Source: JBBAEA01 sp041656175 (GTDB taxonomy: Bacteria; Myxococcota_A; Bradymonadia; UBA4248). Taken from it: a DNA stretch of 33,160 nt. Positions 15,069-22,942 of the stretch are shown piece by piece (position 1 is the stretch's first letter; every line of letters starts with the position of its first letter). The notes under the pieces are model-generated. The model saw only the letters and a program-made list of their open reading frames with translations. It was not told where the DNA came from and did no database searches. A program made the translations under genes and the position numbers. Where the stretch lies: contig JBBAEA010000019.1 in the NCBI GenBank assembly GCA_041656175.1, positions 1-33,160 on the forward strand, in the 5' to 3' direction.

Positions 15069-16175
15069 TTAGCTATTTTCGTTCTGTAAGCGCTTTTGTG
15101 CACGCCTTTTTGCGAGTTTTGGAGCCACCGTCAAGAATAAAATGGCCAGAACAATGAGGGCTGCACCAACAAATTCTTGGTAGCCAGGCAGCGTAGCTTT
15201 CTCGAAGAAGGGAACAAGTAGAATCGTCGCAAATACACCAGCTAAAACGCTTGAGCAGCGGTTAACGGGTACGGCAAAGGCATTCTCGGACTTATCAAGT
15301 AAGATCAAGCCGCCAAATACACCCGTAAACTGAGAGCATATGCCAATCACAATAGCGATGCCAATAATATGCGGGGCGTGATCGAAAAAGCTCGTAAAAC
15401 CATTGTGAATTTGCTGGATAATCGTAAGATCAGTAACATTGTGGAACAACGAGGCGATAAAGAGCAAAAGCAGCAAGAAGGGAGTTCCCACCATTTGCTC
15501 TTCAACAAAATACTTCTTTGTAACATCGGGATCGTCTGATTTGGCTAGCTTTGTCATGAAGGTCAAGCGTACAAAGTATGCCATTAAATACACAATAACA
15601 TCTATTATAATAATGATATTAAGGGTAAAGCCTGCGTGGTTAATGCCCCAGCCCGTGGCGGGATCATACTTAATGGCAAAGTTTACAACGAGCGCGGAAA
15701 TACTTAGTAAAAGCGCTATCCAAGAGAACCAGCGTACGTGACGTTTAAACAATGTATCGATGATTGGGCTCATAATGAGCATACCACCTCGCATCAGTAG
15801 CATCGCAAAAACGATGCTAACACCTTCGATGGTGTATGCCAGTGTCGTTGTAACAACTACAAACCCCGTGCATATACCAGAAAAAAGTGTCCAACGGGTC
15901 GGGCGAGGGAGACTGATGGTTTTGGAACCAATGGTGACATCAGAGTGGGCAGCAAATTGCCACCATCGCATAGACGTAATAAAAATGAGCATGCTGACTA
16001 CGGAAGCGCTCACCGTAATAGGCAAAATTTCACCGCTTGTAATCTTATTCTCTAATATAAAGCCATCTGAAGTCAGTGCTTTAGTGAGTAAGGAGTAAGG
16101 TAAATACGCAGCAAAATACCCAAAGGCAAACCACCAAATGCTGACTGGTTTTTTCTCTTTAATCAGATCACTCAT
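15069..16175 (-). CDS. Multi-spanning membrane protein, DMT/EamA-like
   Basis: The 368-residue protein has about ten hydrophobic segments, including a central LNIIIIIDVIVYLMAYFV helix and a Lys/Arg-rich cytoplasmic tail (KLAKRRAQKRLQ). A half-way duplication typical of drug/metabolite transporters is suggested by FAMLLMRGGMLIMSPIID in the first half and VPVNRCSSVLAGVFATILL in the second. Family assignment is therefore tentative and the substrate unknown. ATG at 16175 is chosen (TTAGGTTTAGCG before it) because the longer frame to 16211 runs through A/T-rich leader. It has its own promoter and a strong terminator. Confidence 0.65.
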   Translation of the reverse strand: MSDLIKEKKPVSIWWFAFGYFAAYLPYSLLTKALTSDGFILENKITSGEILPITVSASVVSMLIFITSMRWWQFAAHSDVTIGSKTISLPRPTRWTLFSGICTGFVVVTTTLAYTIEGVSIVFAMLLMRGGMLIMSPIIDTLFKRHVRWFSWIALLLSISALVVNFAIKYDPATGWGINHAGFTLNIIIIIDVIVYLMAYFVRLTFMTKLAKSDDPDVTKKYFVEEQMVGTPFLLLLLFIASLFHNVTDLTIIQQIHNGFTSFFDHAPHIIGIAIVIGICSQFTGVFGGLILLDKSENAFAVPVNRCSSVLAGVFATILLVPFFEKATLPGYQEFVGAALIVLAILFLTVAPKLAKRRAQKRLQNENS

Positions 16176-16250
16176 CGCTAAACCTAAAATAAAAACAAAA
16201 AAGGAAAACAAAAAATACTAAAAACTTACCTCTTGTGAGGCACAACAAGC

Positions 16251-16278
16251 ATAATAACACAGTTAACACATAAGCCAA
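16251..16278 (-). promoter_or_regulatory. Possible sigma-70 promoter of the membrane-protein gene
   Basis: On the minus strand TTGGCT (16278-16273), a 16-base spacer and TATTAT (16256-16251) sit about 75 bases before the coding start. The surrounding 16176-16452 gap is AT-rich and holds no gene. Confidence 0.4.
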
Positions 16279-16452
16279 ACCTTTATTAATAAAATTTTAA
16301 CTTTATGCAGGCAAAATGTAATTCATTGATTTTATTGATTAATTTCTCCAAAACTGTCTTATACAAAATGATGCAAAAACGAATTTTGATGTGCTGGATG
16401 TGTGTAAATGTAGGCGTAGGTGTGTAAGTTTTTATGCTCAATTCGCTCGAAA

Positions 16453-16530
16453 TAAAAAGCGGGGCGTGGGGCAGCGCCCCACGAAAGAAAGTAGGGGTTG
16501 GGGCAGCGCTCCTATAAATCAGAGCTTCCC
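16453..16530 (-). repeat. Family-2 element, also terminator of the YkgJ-type gene
   Basis: Read on the minus strand, GGAAGCTCTGATTTATAG directly follows the stop codon, then GCGCTGCCCCAACCCC. A perfect 8-bp stem CGTGGGGC / GCCCCACG (16465-16483) comes next, then CCCCGCTTTTT. The final stem and T-run should work as a terminator. The head is shared with 10164, 27245 and 32993. Confidence 0.65.
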
Positions 16531-17834
16531 TAAGCGTTTGCCAATTGCATCAATATTGCCAAAACCTCTGGTGATGGGAGCAAGAAAGTAAAAGCTTGGG
16601 TCTGTGCCATGAGGCGTAAGTATGCTGTAAAATGCTGGTAAAACTTCGCATCCTCGTTAGTCGCGCAAGCTGCGGCGAGCCATACGCCAAGGGCAAGCAC
16701 TAAGGCGCCGGCGGCGATGCTAGGGAAGCGCGAAACTTCGCGAAGGTAGACGGCGCTGTGGAGGCTAGATTTCGCATATGCCCATTGTCTTTCGCTGAGT
16801 GAGAGCTTGTTAGGGGGGGGGAGTTCTAGTTTGGCGATGGCTTCTAGCAGCTCGATACCGTGTGCGATGTGGGTGGTATTGGCATCGGGGAGCAGGCTAG
16901 GTAAAAGATTTTTCGCCATATTTTGGAATATATCTTGCATAAAACGTATAAAGTCTGAGGAAAATTCGCTATTTTCGCTTCGCTCTAGAACTTTAGTCAA
17001 AAACTCGCAATAGCTTAGATCCTCTACGAGCCAGCCCAAAACCAGCATTTCTTCTAAGCGCGCTTTGGCTAGTTCTTGCTCGGAGCCGTTGCGCAGTATT
17101 GGCCTAAACGAAGTCGATTCCCAAAGGTCTGTGAGCAGGTCTTCACTTGGTAGTAGCGCATCATCTTTGGTATCAAAGCTCAAATTAGCGTGGTAGCAGT
17201 ACGGTTTAATCGCTAGACGGTACTCGGATTCTGTTTCGATAGCGGCGTATGGGAAACGGCGGCAAGCGGCGGGTTTATGCATGGCACCATGTTTTGCGTG
17301 TATCATGCAAAGATTATCATTATTCAAAAAGCTACATCGTTTTTGAGGAAAATTGAGAAAATGCAGGCTAGAGCCGTCTTTTAGCATCCCCTTCATAATG
17401 GGATTGAGATTCTCTGGACGCTCTGGGCTCAAGCTAAGTCTTGCGGTCTCAATGTTTTCTAGCTCCTTTTCGGATAGGGGACCCACGAGCTGCGCTTGGC
17501 AAGAGCAACCGCAATTTTGGCAGTGATGCGCAAGGAATTTAGAGCTGCGTCGAGGTTTTTTTATGCGCTTCTTCTGTAGCAATCCCATGATCTCCAAAGA
17601 ATCTAGCCGCCCCAACAAGTCGCTTGCCAGCTGCACTTCGCCTGTTCGCGTCGTCATGGCAGAGGCGAGGTCGTCGACGCCAGCATGGGGCAGAGCTGCA
17701 ACTACGCTGACTAGCCGCGCCAACTCGGGCTCTAGTGGCAGTAGTTTACTAGCGCGAAAAACATTGATGCCATCCTCGCCCTCAACAAAGGAGATATCTT
17801 CGGCACATGTATAGGTATCTAAATAGTTATGCAT
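16530..17834 (-). CDS. YkgJ-type cysteine-cluster protein
   Basis: The 434-residue protein carries the cysteine cluster C105-x2-C108-x-C110-x-C112, then C167, C176 and C191 in KRCSFL, NLCMIH and AACRRFPYA. That is the pattern of the YkgJ/UPF0153 family, thought to bind zinc or an iron-sulfur cluster. The N-terminal 90 residues and the helical C-terminal half (about 210-434) are not recognised. A hydrophobic stretch near 375-390 (IAAGALVLALGVWLAAAC) could be a buried helix or a membrane segment. The start is ATG at 17834 with GAGTGA before it. A run of nine C lies in frame (16813-16821, encoding three prolines), a slippage-prone tract. Confidence 0.78.
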   Translation of the reverse strand: MHNYLDTYTCAEDISFVEGEDGINVFRASKLLPLEPELARLVSVVAALPHAGVDDLASAMTTRTGEVQLASDLLGRLDSLEIMGLLQKKRIKKPRRSSKFLAHHCQNCGCSCQAQLVGPLSEKELENIETARLSLSPERPENLNPIMKGMLKDGSSLHFLNFPQKRCSFLNNDNLCMIHAKHGAMHKPAACRRFPYAAIETESEYRLAIKPYCYHANLSFDTKDDALLPSEDLLTDLWESTSFRPILRNGSEQELAKARLEEMLVLGWLVEDLSYCEFLTKVLERSENSEFSSDFIRFMQDIFQNMAKNLLPSLLPDANTTHIAHGIELLEAIAKLELPPPNKLSLSERQWAYAKSSLHSAVYLREVSRFPSIAAGALVLALGVWLAAACATNEDAKFYQHFTAYLRLMAQTQAFTFLLPSPEVLAILMQLANA

Positions 17835-17884
17835 AATTCACTCAAATTTTTTAGGAATAATGTTTTATTGACTTTAGCGAGACA

Positions 17885-18035
17885 GGGGGGGGGTAGCGCA
17901 AGATCACCTGCGGCAGGGGCCGCAGAGCGCATTTTCTGCCTTGGTTCGCCGATAGGCGAAACAAGGCAGAAAATTTTGCGCCTGCAGGCCGATGCCAAAG
18001 GAAGCTTGCGCGTAGGGGAGGGCGATAGCCCCCCC
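17885..18035 (+). repeat. Family-1 palindromic element, copy C with a different core
   Basis: The ends match copies A, B and D: G-run, GTAG, GCGCAAGATCACC at one end, GGAAGCTTGCGC, GTAG and a G/C hairpin at the other. The core is unrelated: a hairpin CTGCGG-CCGCAG (17908-17925), then a long stem TTTTCTGCC-TTGGTTCGCC / GGCGAAACAAGGCAGAAAA around loop GATA (17951-17954). It lies between two divergent genes, with a small terminator-like stem CGCTC-GAGCG (18048-18063) beside it. The rest of 17835-18212 holds no gene. Confidence 0.8.
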
Positions 18036-18212
18036 AGCAAAAAAAACCGCTCAGTGCAGAGCGAAAAAGCTACGAAAACATGATCTACACATGGGTGTTG
18101 GCTGTCAAATATTTGGCTGGGATTGAATTTAGCGCCTCGCTGTGTTAGAGATAATGGCGCTGACGGGAGCGTGTGCAACTTGGACTGCATTTTGGACAGT
18201 TAAGGATTGGGA

Positions 18213-19532
18213 ATGTCGAACGATTTAGTAGTAGCGCGCAAAAGGGCTGTGGATTTTGGCGGCGTTGGATTTTTGTTGCGGCGCATTTTGGGGCTATTTC
18301 CGTTAAGTATTGCGGGTTTGGTGCTCTTGGGATTGCTCGCGGCAGTGTGGTTTGGCGAAGTGAGCGCAAATGCAAACCAAATATTGTTTGCGCTAATCCT
18401 ATGTTTGGGCGCTTGCATCGTCTTGTTCTTTTTATTCGTCGCCATCAGCGCAATATGGGTGGGGAGCGTGACATGGCAAAAAAATCGAAGGCAGATTTTG
18501 GCCGGAGAGTACGACGCGGAAGGGGAAATCTGGACGGGATTCAAGATATTTAGACCCTTCTTTATGCCGTTAGTCGAATTTGAACTCGCCTGGTACGAGC
18601 CCGTTGGGATGAAATCGAGATGGGAAGGACGCGGGATGTGGCTTGAGGAGATTATTGAGCCACAAAGCCGCGGACAATATAGTTCACTTGTGCGGAGTAT
18701 GCGAATCAGCGACATATTTGGGCTTTGCGTTATACAGCTGTATTGGAAACAAGATGCGCAACTCATCGTTAAGCCAGCCCCCGCGTTGATGGGAGAGTTC
18801 GCCATTATTGATGAGAGTAGCGGGGATGGGTATTCGCACCCAAAGGGAGCGGCGCGAGGGGAGCTTGTCGAGATGCGGCGCTACCAAGCAGGCGACCCGC
18901 TGCGTTTGGTCTTGTGGCGCGTATTTGCGAGGAATCGCGAACTTTTGGTGCGTGCCCCCGAGATCGCCATCGTGGAGCACAAAGACCTGTTCGTTTATTT
19001 TGTAGCGGGCAAGGATGACGATGCAAGTGCGTCCTTGGCGAGAGATTTTTTAGAGAAAAATACGAGCCAGAGTGATAACTTTGTTTTTGGTGCGGACGGA
19101 GCAGAACGTCTCGTCCACTCGCCTGAGGAAGGCATGTCGGACGTGATCCAGTCTTCAGAGCACCGCGATAAGGGCGGGCGAGATCTTTTGCGCTTAGCGC
19201 AGAGTCTACCCAATGAGATACTGAACAATTGCTATATCATGGTACCCTCTACGAAGGGGAGCTGGATTAAACAAATATCGCATTTTGTTGCAAAACTTGG
19301 AGTAAAACCCGTATTTTTACTGGGCTTAAGCCAGGGTTTTGAGCAGGAACTGCGAAAACGTCGCGGACGCTTCACTAAGTTATTGTTCAACGAGCCCGAA
19401 TCTGGCCAGCGTCTTAAAGCGTTTCAAGAGGTGTACACGAAGCTTGAGAGCATGGGCGAATTGCGAGTTTTTTTCCCAAAGACGGGCGAACAATTGAGCC
19501 GCGATGAAATAGAGGTTTTGCGTAAGTTATGA
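18213..19532 (+). CDS. DUF58-domain membrane protein
   Basis: The 439-residue protein has two N-terminal membrane segments (about residues 25-45 and 53-78). The DUF58 signature GELVEMRRYQAGDPLRLVLWRVFARNRELLVRAPE (about 210-245, in two stretches) is the family's R-x2-GD-x2-R-x-I/L-W-x3-AR pattern. The C-terminal 190 residues fit the vWA-like remainder. DUF58 proteins are encoded with MoxR ATPases and transglutaminase-like proteins and are thought to act in envelope maturation or chaperoning; no reaction is known. ATG at 18213 is preceded by AAGGA at six to seven bases. It overlaps the next gene by ATGA, so the operon is coupled. Context strongly supports the call. Confidence 0.88.
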   Translation: MSNDLVVARKRAVDFGGVGFLLRRILGLFPLSIAGLVLLGLLAAVWFGEVSANANQILFALILCLGACIVLFFLFVAISAIWVGSVTWQKNRRQILAGEYDAEGEIWTGFKIFRPFFMPLVEFELAWYEPVGMKSRWEGRGMWLEEIIEPQSRGQYSSLVRSMRISDIFGLCVIQLYWKQDAQLIVKPAPALMGEFAIIDESSGDGYSHPKGAARGELVEMRRYQAGDPLRLVLWRVFARNRELLVRAPEIAIVEHKDLFVYFVAGKDDDASASLARDFLEKNTSQSDNFVFGADGAERLVHSPEEGMSDVIQSSEHRDKGGRDLLRLAQSLPNEILNNCYIMVPSTKGSWIKQISHFVAKLGVKPVFLLGLSQGFEQELRKRRGRFTKLLFNEPESGQRLKAFQEVYTKLESMGELRVFFPKTGEQLSRDEIEVLRKL

Positions 19533-21673
19533 TGGGGAAGCAAAGACAGCATGAGGCCGTGTGGATTCAAATCCTTAAGGCCGTACTACTAGCGGGAGCG
19601 AGTGCAGGTTTTTTGTGGCAGATTGCGGGTTTGCCCACTATTATTGTGACAAGCGTTGCGATTTTTTTAACTGCCCAAATCGCGTATTTTATGGCGCGCT
19701 CGCAACTTCGCCTCCATGTGGTAGCCTTTATAAGCATTATTTTTGTGCTTATTGGCTTTGTGAGCTTTGGGCTCATACTGAATAGCTTCGCCTTCTCTAG
19801 CCCTAGTGCCACGATCCATACTGCGCAGTCTTTCTTGTTTGTGGGGCTAGGTAGCGGCATCACATTTATTACGCGGAGCCTCGCACAACGCTATAAAACG
19901 GCGCAAATACTCGAGATGGCGCTGATTGCGGGCGTCGTCGTCTTCATCTTTTTTGCGCACCGCAATTTCAACATTAACTATCCACGCGCATTCGCCGACT
20001 GGGCCTTCTCCGAGGGCTACGACCCCATTGATGTCTTGCGACTCATTGGCGCAGCTACTGGTTTTGTGGCGTTGCTCCTCTTGTTGCGTAGAAACAAGGT
20101 CATCAAAGTTGTAGTCTCGTTAATCATTTTGTTACTATTTTCCTTTATTATTTTTAGCCTCTTTGAATCCGTTCGTATCCCCGCCGAGGTAGAGAATCCT
20201 GTCGCCAACGCTTTGGGCGATGATCAAAAAGGTGATTCCGACGAAGATAAGGATGATAAAGATGATAAAGATGATGATAAATCTAAGTCAGGCAGCGGCG
20301 ATGGTAGCTCTGGTGGGTCTTCAAGCAGCAATAAACCACAACCCGTTGCCATCGCGGTGTTTTATGACGAGTTTTCACCAGGTAACGACTACTTTTATTT
20401 TCGCCAAAACGTCCTCTCTAAATATGACGGGAACCACTTGGTTTCCTCTCCCATCGACGTTGACGTCATCACCCAGTTCCCCTTCCAAGGTCCCATCGAG
20501 GCTAAAAGCCCTCAAAATCCTAGCAGCCATCATACTGTAAGTACGTCGATGTACCTTGTTCACGATCACCCCACACCACCGCAGCTTTCCCACGCTACGA
20601 AAATTGAGAGCATACCAAATCCCGACAGTAAACTTTTTGTTTCGACGTATGCTGTGCAATCCTTAGGTATGCCCGTCGATGACTGGCGTATGGTGGGGCG
20701 AACGAGCATTCCACAGCATTGGAGCGCGGAAGAGGTAGAGCACTACCTTAGCATCCCCGATGATCCGCGCTACAAAGCGCTCTCTAATATTATTGTTCGT
20801 AACATCGACCCGCGTTTTACGGGTGACGACATCGTCAAAGCCATCAGCATCAGAAGGTGGTTAGAGAAAGAAGTGTACTACACCCAAAAGACGACACACA
20901 TCGACAAGAACGATCCGACAGCGTCTTTTCTTTTTGGGAGTTTACGCGGTTACTGCGTGCACATCGCGCATGCAGCCGTTTACTTGCTTCGCTCTCAAGG
21001 GATCGCTGCTCGCGTAGCCCTTGGCTACGCCGTCGATAACCGCCTTCGCGGCGCAAACTCAGCGGTACTCATACTTAGCGACCAAGCCCACGCTTGGCCC
21101 GAGATACACATTGATGGTGTAGGTTGGTTTACTTTCGACATCGCCCCCGAGCAAGGCGACGTTCAACCGCGTCCCTTCGTCGACCAAGATCTCGAGACAC
21201 TCTTTGGCGAACTTGCTCGTAACGACAAGAGCGGGGGAAGAAGCGCAAAAGCTAAAAGCGAAAGCATACAAATTCCGTGGCGCTTCATAGCCTTGGGGCT
21301 GTTCGCACTATGCGCACTACTTTTGTTATTGGCTTGTATTATCAAATGGTACCGAATTATCGCTGGCATATTCGTAAAAAATCCGGCGAAAATTCATCTT
21401 GTTAGTATTTCAGCCCTCGACACCCGCGCCATGCTCGGACAGAAGCGTTATCACGGCGAACCCCTCGAAAGCTACGCACAACGCCAAGACTCACAAAACC
21501 TCGTAGCCCTGTTCGATGCCCACGTCCTTGCAAAACTAGGTGAGGCTAAGAGCATCGACATGCAGGACGTCCAATATTTAAGGGCGCAGGCGAGCAAAGA
21601 AGCCTTCAGACAAGCTTCTTGGTGGCGCATCGGGCTAGGTATATTCAACCCCTTTACATGGATACGATTCTAA
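19529..21673 (+). CDS. Membrane transglutaminase-like protein (TgpA type)
   Basis: The 714-residue protein has about six N-terminal membrane helices (residues 10-220), a periplasmic low-complexity Asp/Lys then Gly/Ser linker (about 232-272), and a transglutaminase-like domain. The catalytic triad is visible: Cys476 in GYCVHIAHA, His521 in DQAHAWPEIH and Asp537 in FTFDIAPE. A further membrane helix (about 585-610) leads to a cytoplasmic tail. Members are papain-fold enzymes that may cleave or cross-link envelope substrates. It starts with ATG overlapping the DUF58 stop by four bases and is followed 45 bases later by the MoxR gene. The Asp/Lys linker is encoded by in-frame GATGATAAA-type repeats (20239-20285). 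Confidence 0.87.
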   Translation: MMGKQRQHEAVWIQILKAVLLAGASAGFLWQIAGLPTIIVTSVAIFLTAQIAYFMARSQLRLHVVAFISIIFVLIGFVSFGLILNSFAFSSPSATIHTAQSFLFVGLGSGITFITRSLAQRYKTAQILEMALIAGVVVFIFFAHRNFNINYPRAFADWAFSEGYDPIDVLRLIGAATGFVALLLLLRRNKVIKVVVSLIILLLFSFIIFSLFESVRIPAEVENPVANALGDDQKGDSDEDKDDKDDKDDDKSKSGSGDGSSGGSSSSNKPQPVAIAVFYDEFSPGNDYFYFRQNVLSKYDGNHLVSSPIDVDVITQFPFQGPIEAKSPQNPSSHHTVSTSMYLVHDHPTPPQLSHATKIESIPNPDSKLFVSTYAVQSLGMPVDDWRMVGRTSIPQHWSAEEVEHYLSIPDDPRYKALSNIIVRNIDPRFTGDDIVKAISIRRWLEKEVYYTQKTTHIDKNDPTASFLFGSLRGYCVHIAHAAVYLLRSQGIAARVALGYAVDNRLRGANSAVLILSDQAHAWPEIHIDGVGWFTFDIAPEQGDVQPRPFVDQDLETLFGELARNDKSGGRSAKAKSESIQIPWRFIALGLFALCALLLLLACIIKWYRIIAGIFVKNPAKIHLVSISALDTRAMLGQKRYHGEPLESYAQRQDSQNLVALFDAHVLAKLGEAKSIDMQDVQYLRAQASKEAFRQASWWRIGLGIFNPFTWIRF

Positions 21674-21718
21674 TTCAATAAGCCCACCCTGGGCCAAACT
21701 CAGCAAAAAGGAGCCGCA

Positions 21719-22726
21719 ATGGACGGTTATTACGTCGAAGCCACGCATGTTACACGCACGCCCCCGAGCGATTGCTTACACACCATCAATTTGCTGCGAC
21801 AGCGCATGAAATACGACGTCATGGGTCGTGACGACGTCATCGAACTCGTACTCGTCGCCCTCCTAGCCGACGGCCACGTTCTCCTCGAAGACTTCCCAGG
21901 CTCGGGCAAAACCACACTCGCCAAAGCCCTTGGCAACTCCCTATCAGCGGGCTCCAGCGACAAAGTCGCCGCCTTTCGCCGCATGCAGTTTACCCCCGAC
22001 CTGCTCCCGAGCGACATCACTGGGGTCATGATTTTCGACGTCGATTCCAACAGCTTTCACTTCCGTCCCGGCCCCATCTTCTCCAACATCGCGCTTGTCG
22101 ACGAAATCAACCGAACCTCTCCCAAAGTGCAGTCAGCCCTCCTTGAGGCGATGGCCGAAAAACAAGTCACCGTCGACAACACTACCTATAAACTTGCCGA
22201 GCTTTTTTTCGTTATCGCCACACAAAACCCCATCGACGCCGTCGGCACCTACCCGCTGCCCATCGCCCAACTCGACCGCTTCATGTTCAAAATCCGCATG
22301 GTTCACATTGCACGCGACGCCGAGCTCCAAGTTATCAACAGCTGGGGAAAACCACGCGCATCCTGCCCTCTAGAACAAGTCTCCGTCCACGACATTATCC
22401 AAGCTCGCCAATATATCCGCGAAAATATCAAAATCACCGACTCCATCATGGAATGCCTAGTCGATATCATCCGAAATATCCGCGACGACAAACGTTGCCT
22501 CCAAGGCGCCTCCACTCGCTCCCTCGTCCAAGCTGTTCCCGCCCTGCAAAGCTACGCCTATCTCCGCGGCCGCGATTTCGTTAGCCCACAAGACATCCAA
22601 GACCTCGCCATCCCCCTCTTTTTACACCGACTCGCCATCGTTCCCGGCGCCGGAGACGGAAGCGATATCGTCCAAAAAGCCATCGCAGACCCGCTTGAAC
22701 GCTTAGTAAAAAGTACTTTACGTTAA
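21719..22726 (+). CDS. MoxR-family AAA+ ATPase
   Basis: The 335-residue protein has Walker A PGSGKTT (residues 60-66), Walker B ALVDEI (125-130, Asp128/Glu129), sensor 1 in FFVIATQNP, and an arginine-finger region at LPIAQLDRFMF. These follow the MoxR subgroup pattern, including NRTSPKVQSALLEAM. MoxR ATPases act with vWA-containing partners such as DUF58 in assembly of envelope proteins. The start is ATG with AAGGAG six bases upstream. The operon order DUF58 - transglutaminase - MoxR is the reverse of the common order. A palindromic element begins 15 bases behind the stop. Confidence 0.93.
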   Translation: MDGYYVEATHVTRTPPSDCLHTINLLRQRMKYDVMGRDDVIELVLVALLADGHVLLEDFPGSGKTTLAKALGNSLSAGSSDKVAAFRRMQFTPDLLPSDITGVMIFDVDSNSFHFRPGPIFSNIALVDEINRTSPKVQSALLEAMAEKQVTVDNTTYKLAELFFVIATQNPIDAVGTYPLPIAQLDRFMFKIRMVHIARDAELQVINSWGKPRASCPLEQVSVHDIIQARQYIRENIKITDSIMECLVDIIRNIRDDKRCLQGASTRSLVQAVPALQSYAYLRGRDFVSPQDIQDLAIPLFLHRLAIVPGAGDGSDIVQKAIADPLERLVKSTLR

Positions 22727-22741
22727 TCTTTTTTCTTTGGT

Positions 22742-22884
22742 GGGGGGCAAGCCCCCCTACGCGCAAGCTTGCTTCATAATTCGCTAAACGCCGCATTATT
22801 TTGTGCGTTGTATGGCATGCATTCCATCCAACGCACAAAATGCGTCGTTAAGCGAATTCTTCAGCTGATCTTGCGCTACCCCCC
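22742..22884 (-). repeat. Family-1 REP/BIME-like palindromic element, copy D
   Basis: G6-caag-C6 (22742-22757) leads into the long palindrome from GCGCAAG (22761-22767) to CTTGCGC (22870-22876), then TACCCCCC. Relative to copies A and B the stem carries changes on both arms that keep pairing (for example GCCGTGCG/CGCACGGC becomes TTTGTGCG/CGCACAAA). The loop is different. It lies 15 bases behind the MoxR stop; nothing else is seen in 22727-22942. Confidence 0.82.
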
Positions 22885-22942
22885 AGCGCTAATACTAGCT
22901 TGCGCCTAAGAAGCGAGCTTCAAAGTTTCACTCATACTTTTC

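Noticed and set aside
19529..21673. Transglutaminase-like protein as a toxin or phage enzyme
   Set aside because: The membrane-helix, TGase, membrane-helix layout and tight coupling to DUF58 and MoxR genes mark the chromosomal TgpA-type envelope protein.
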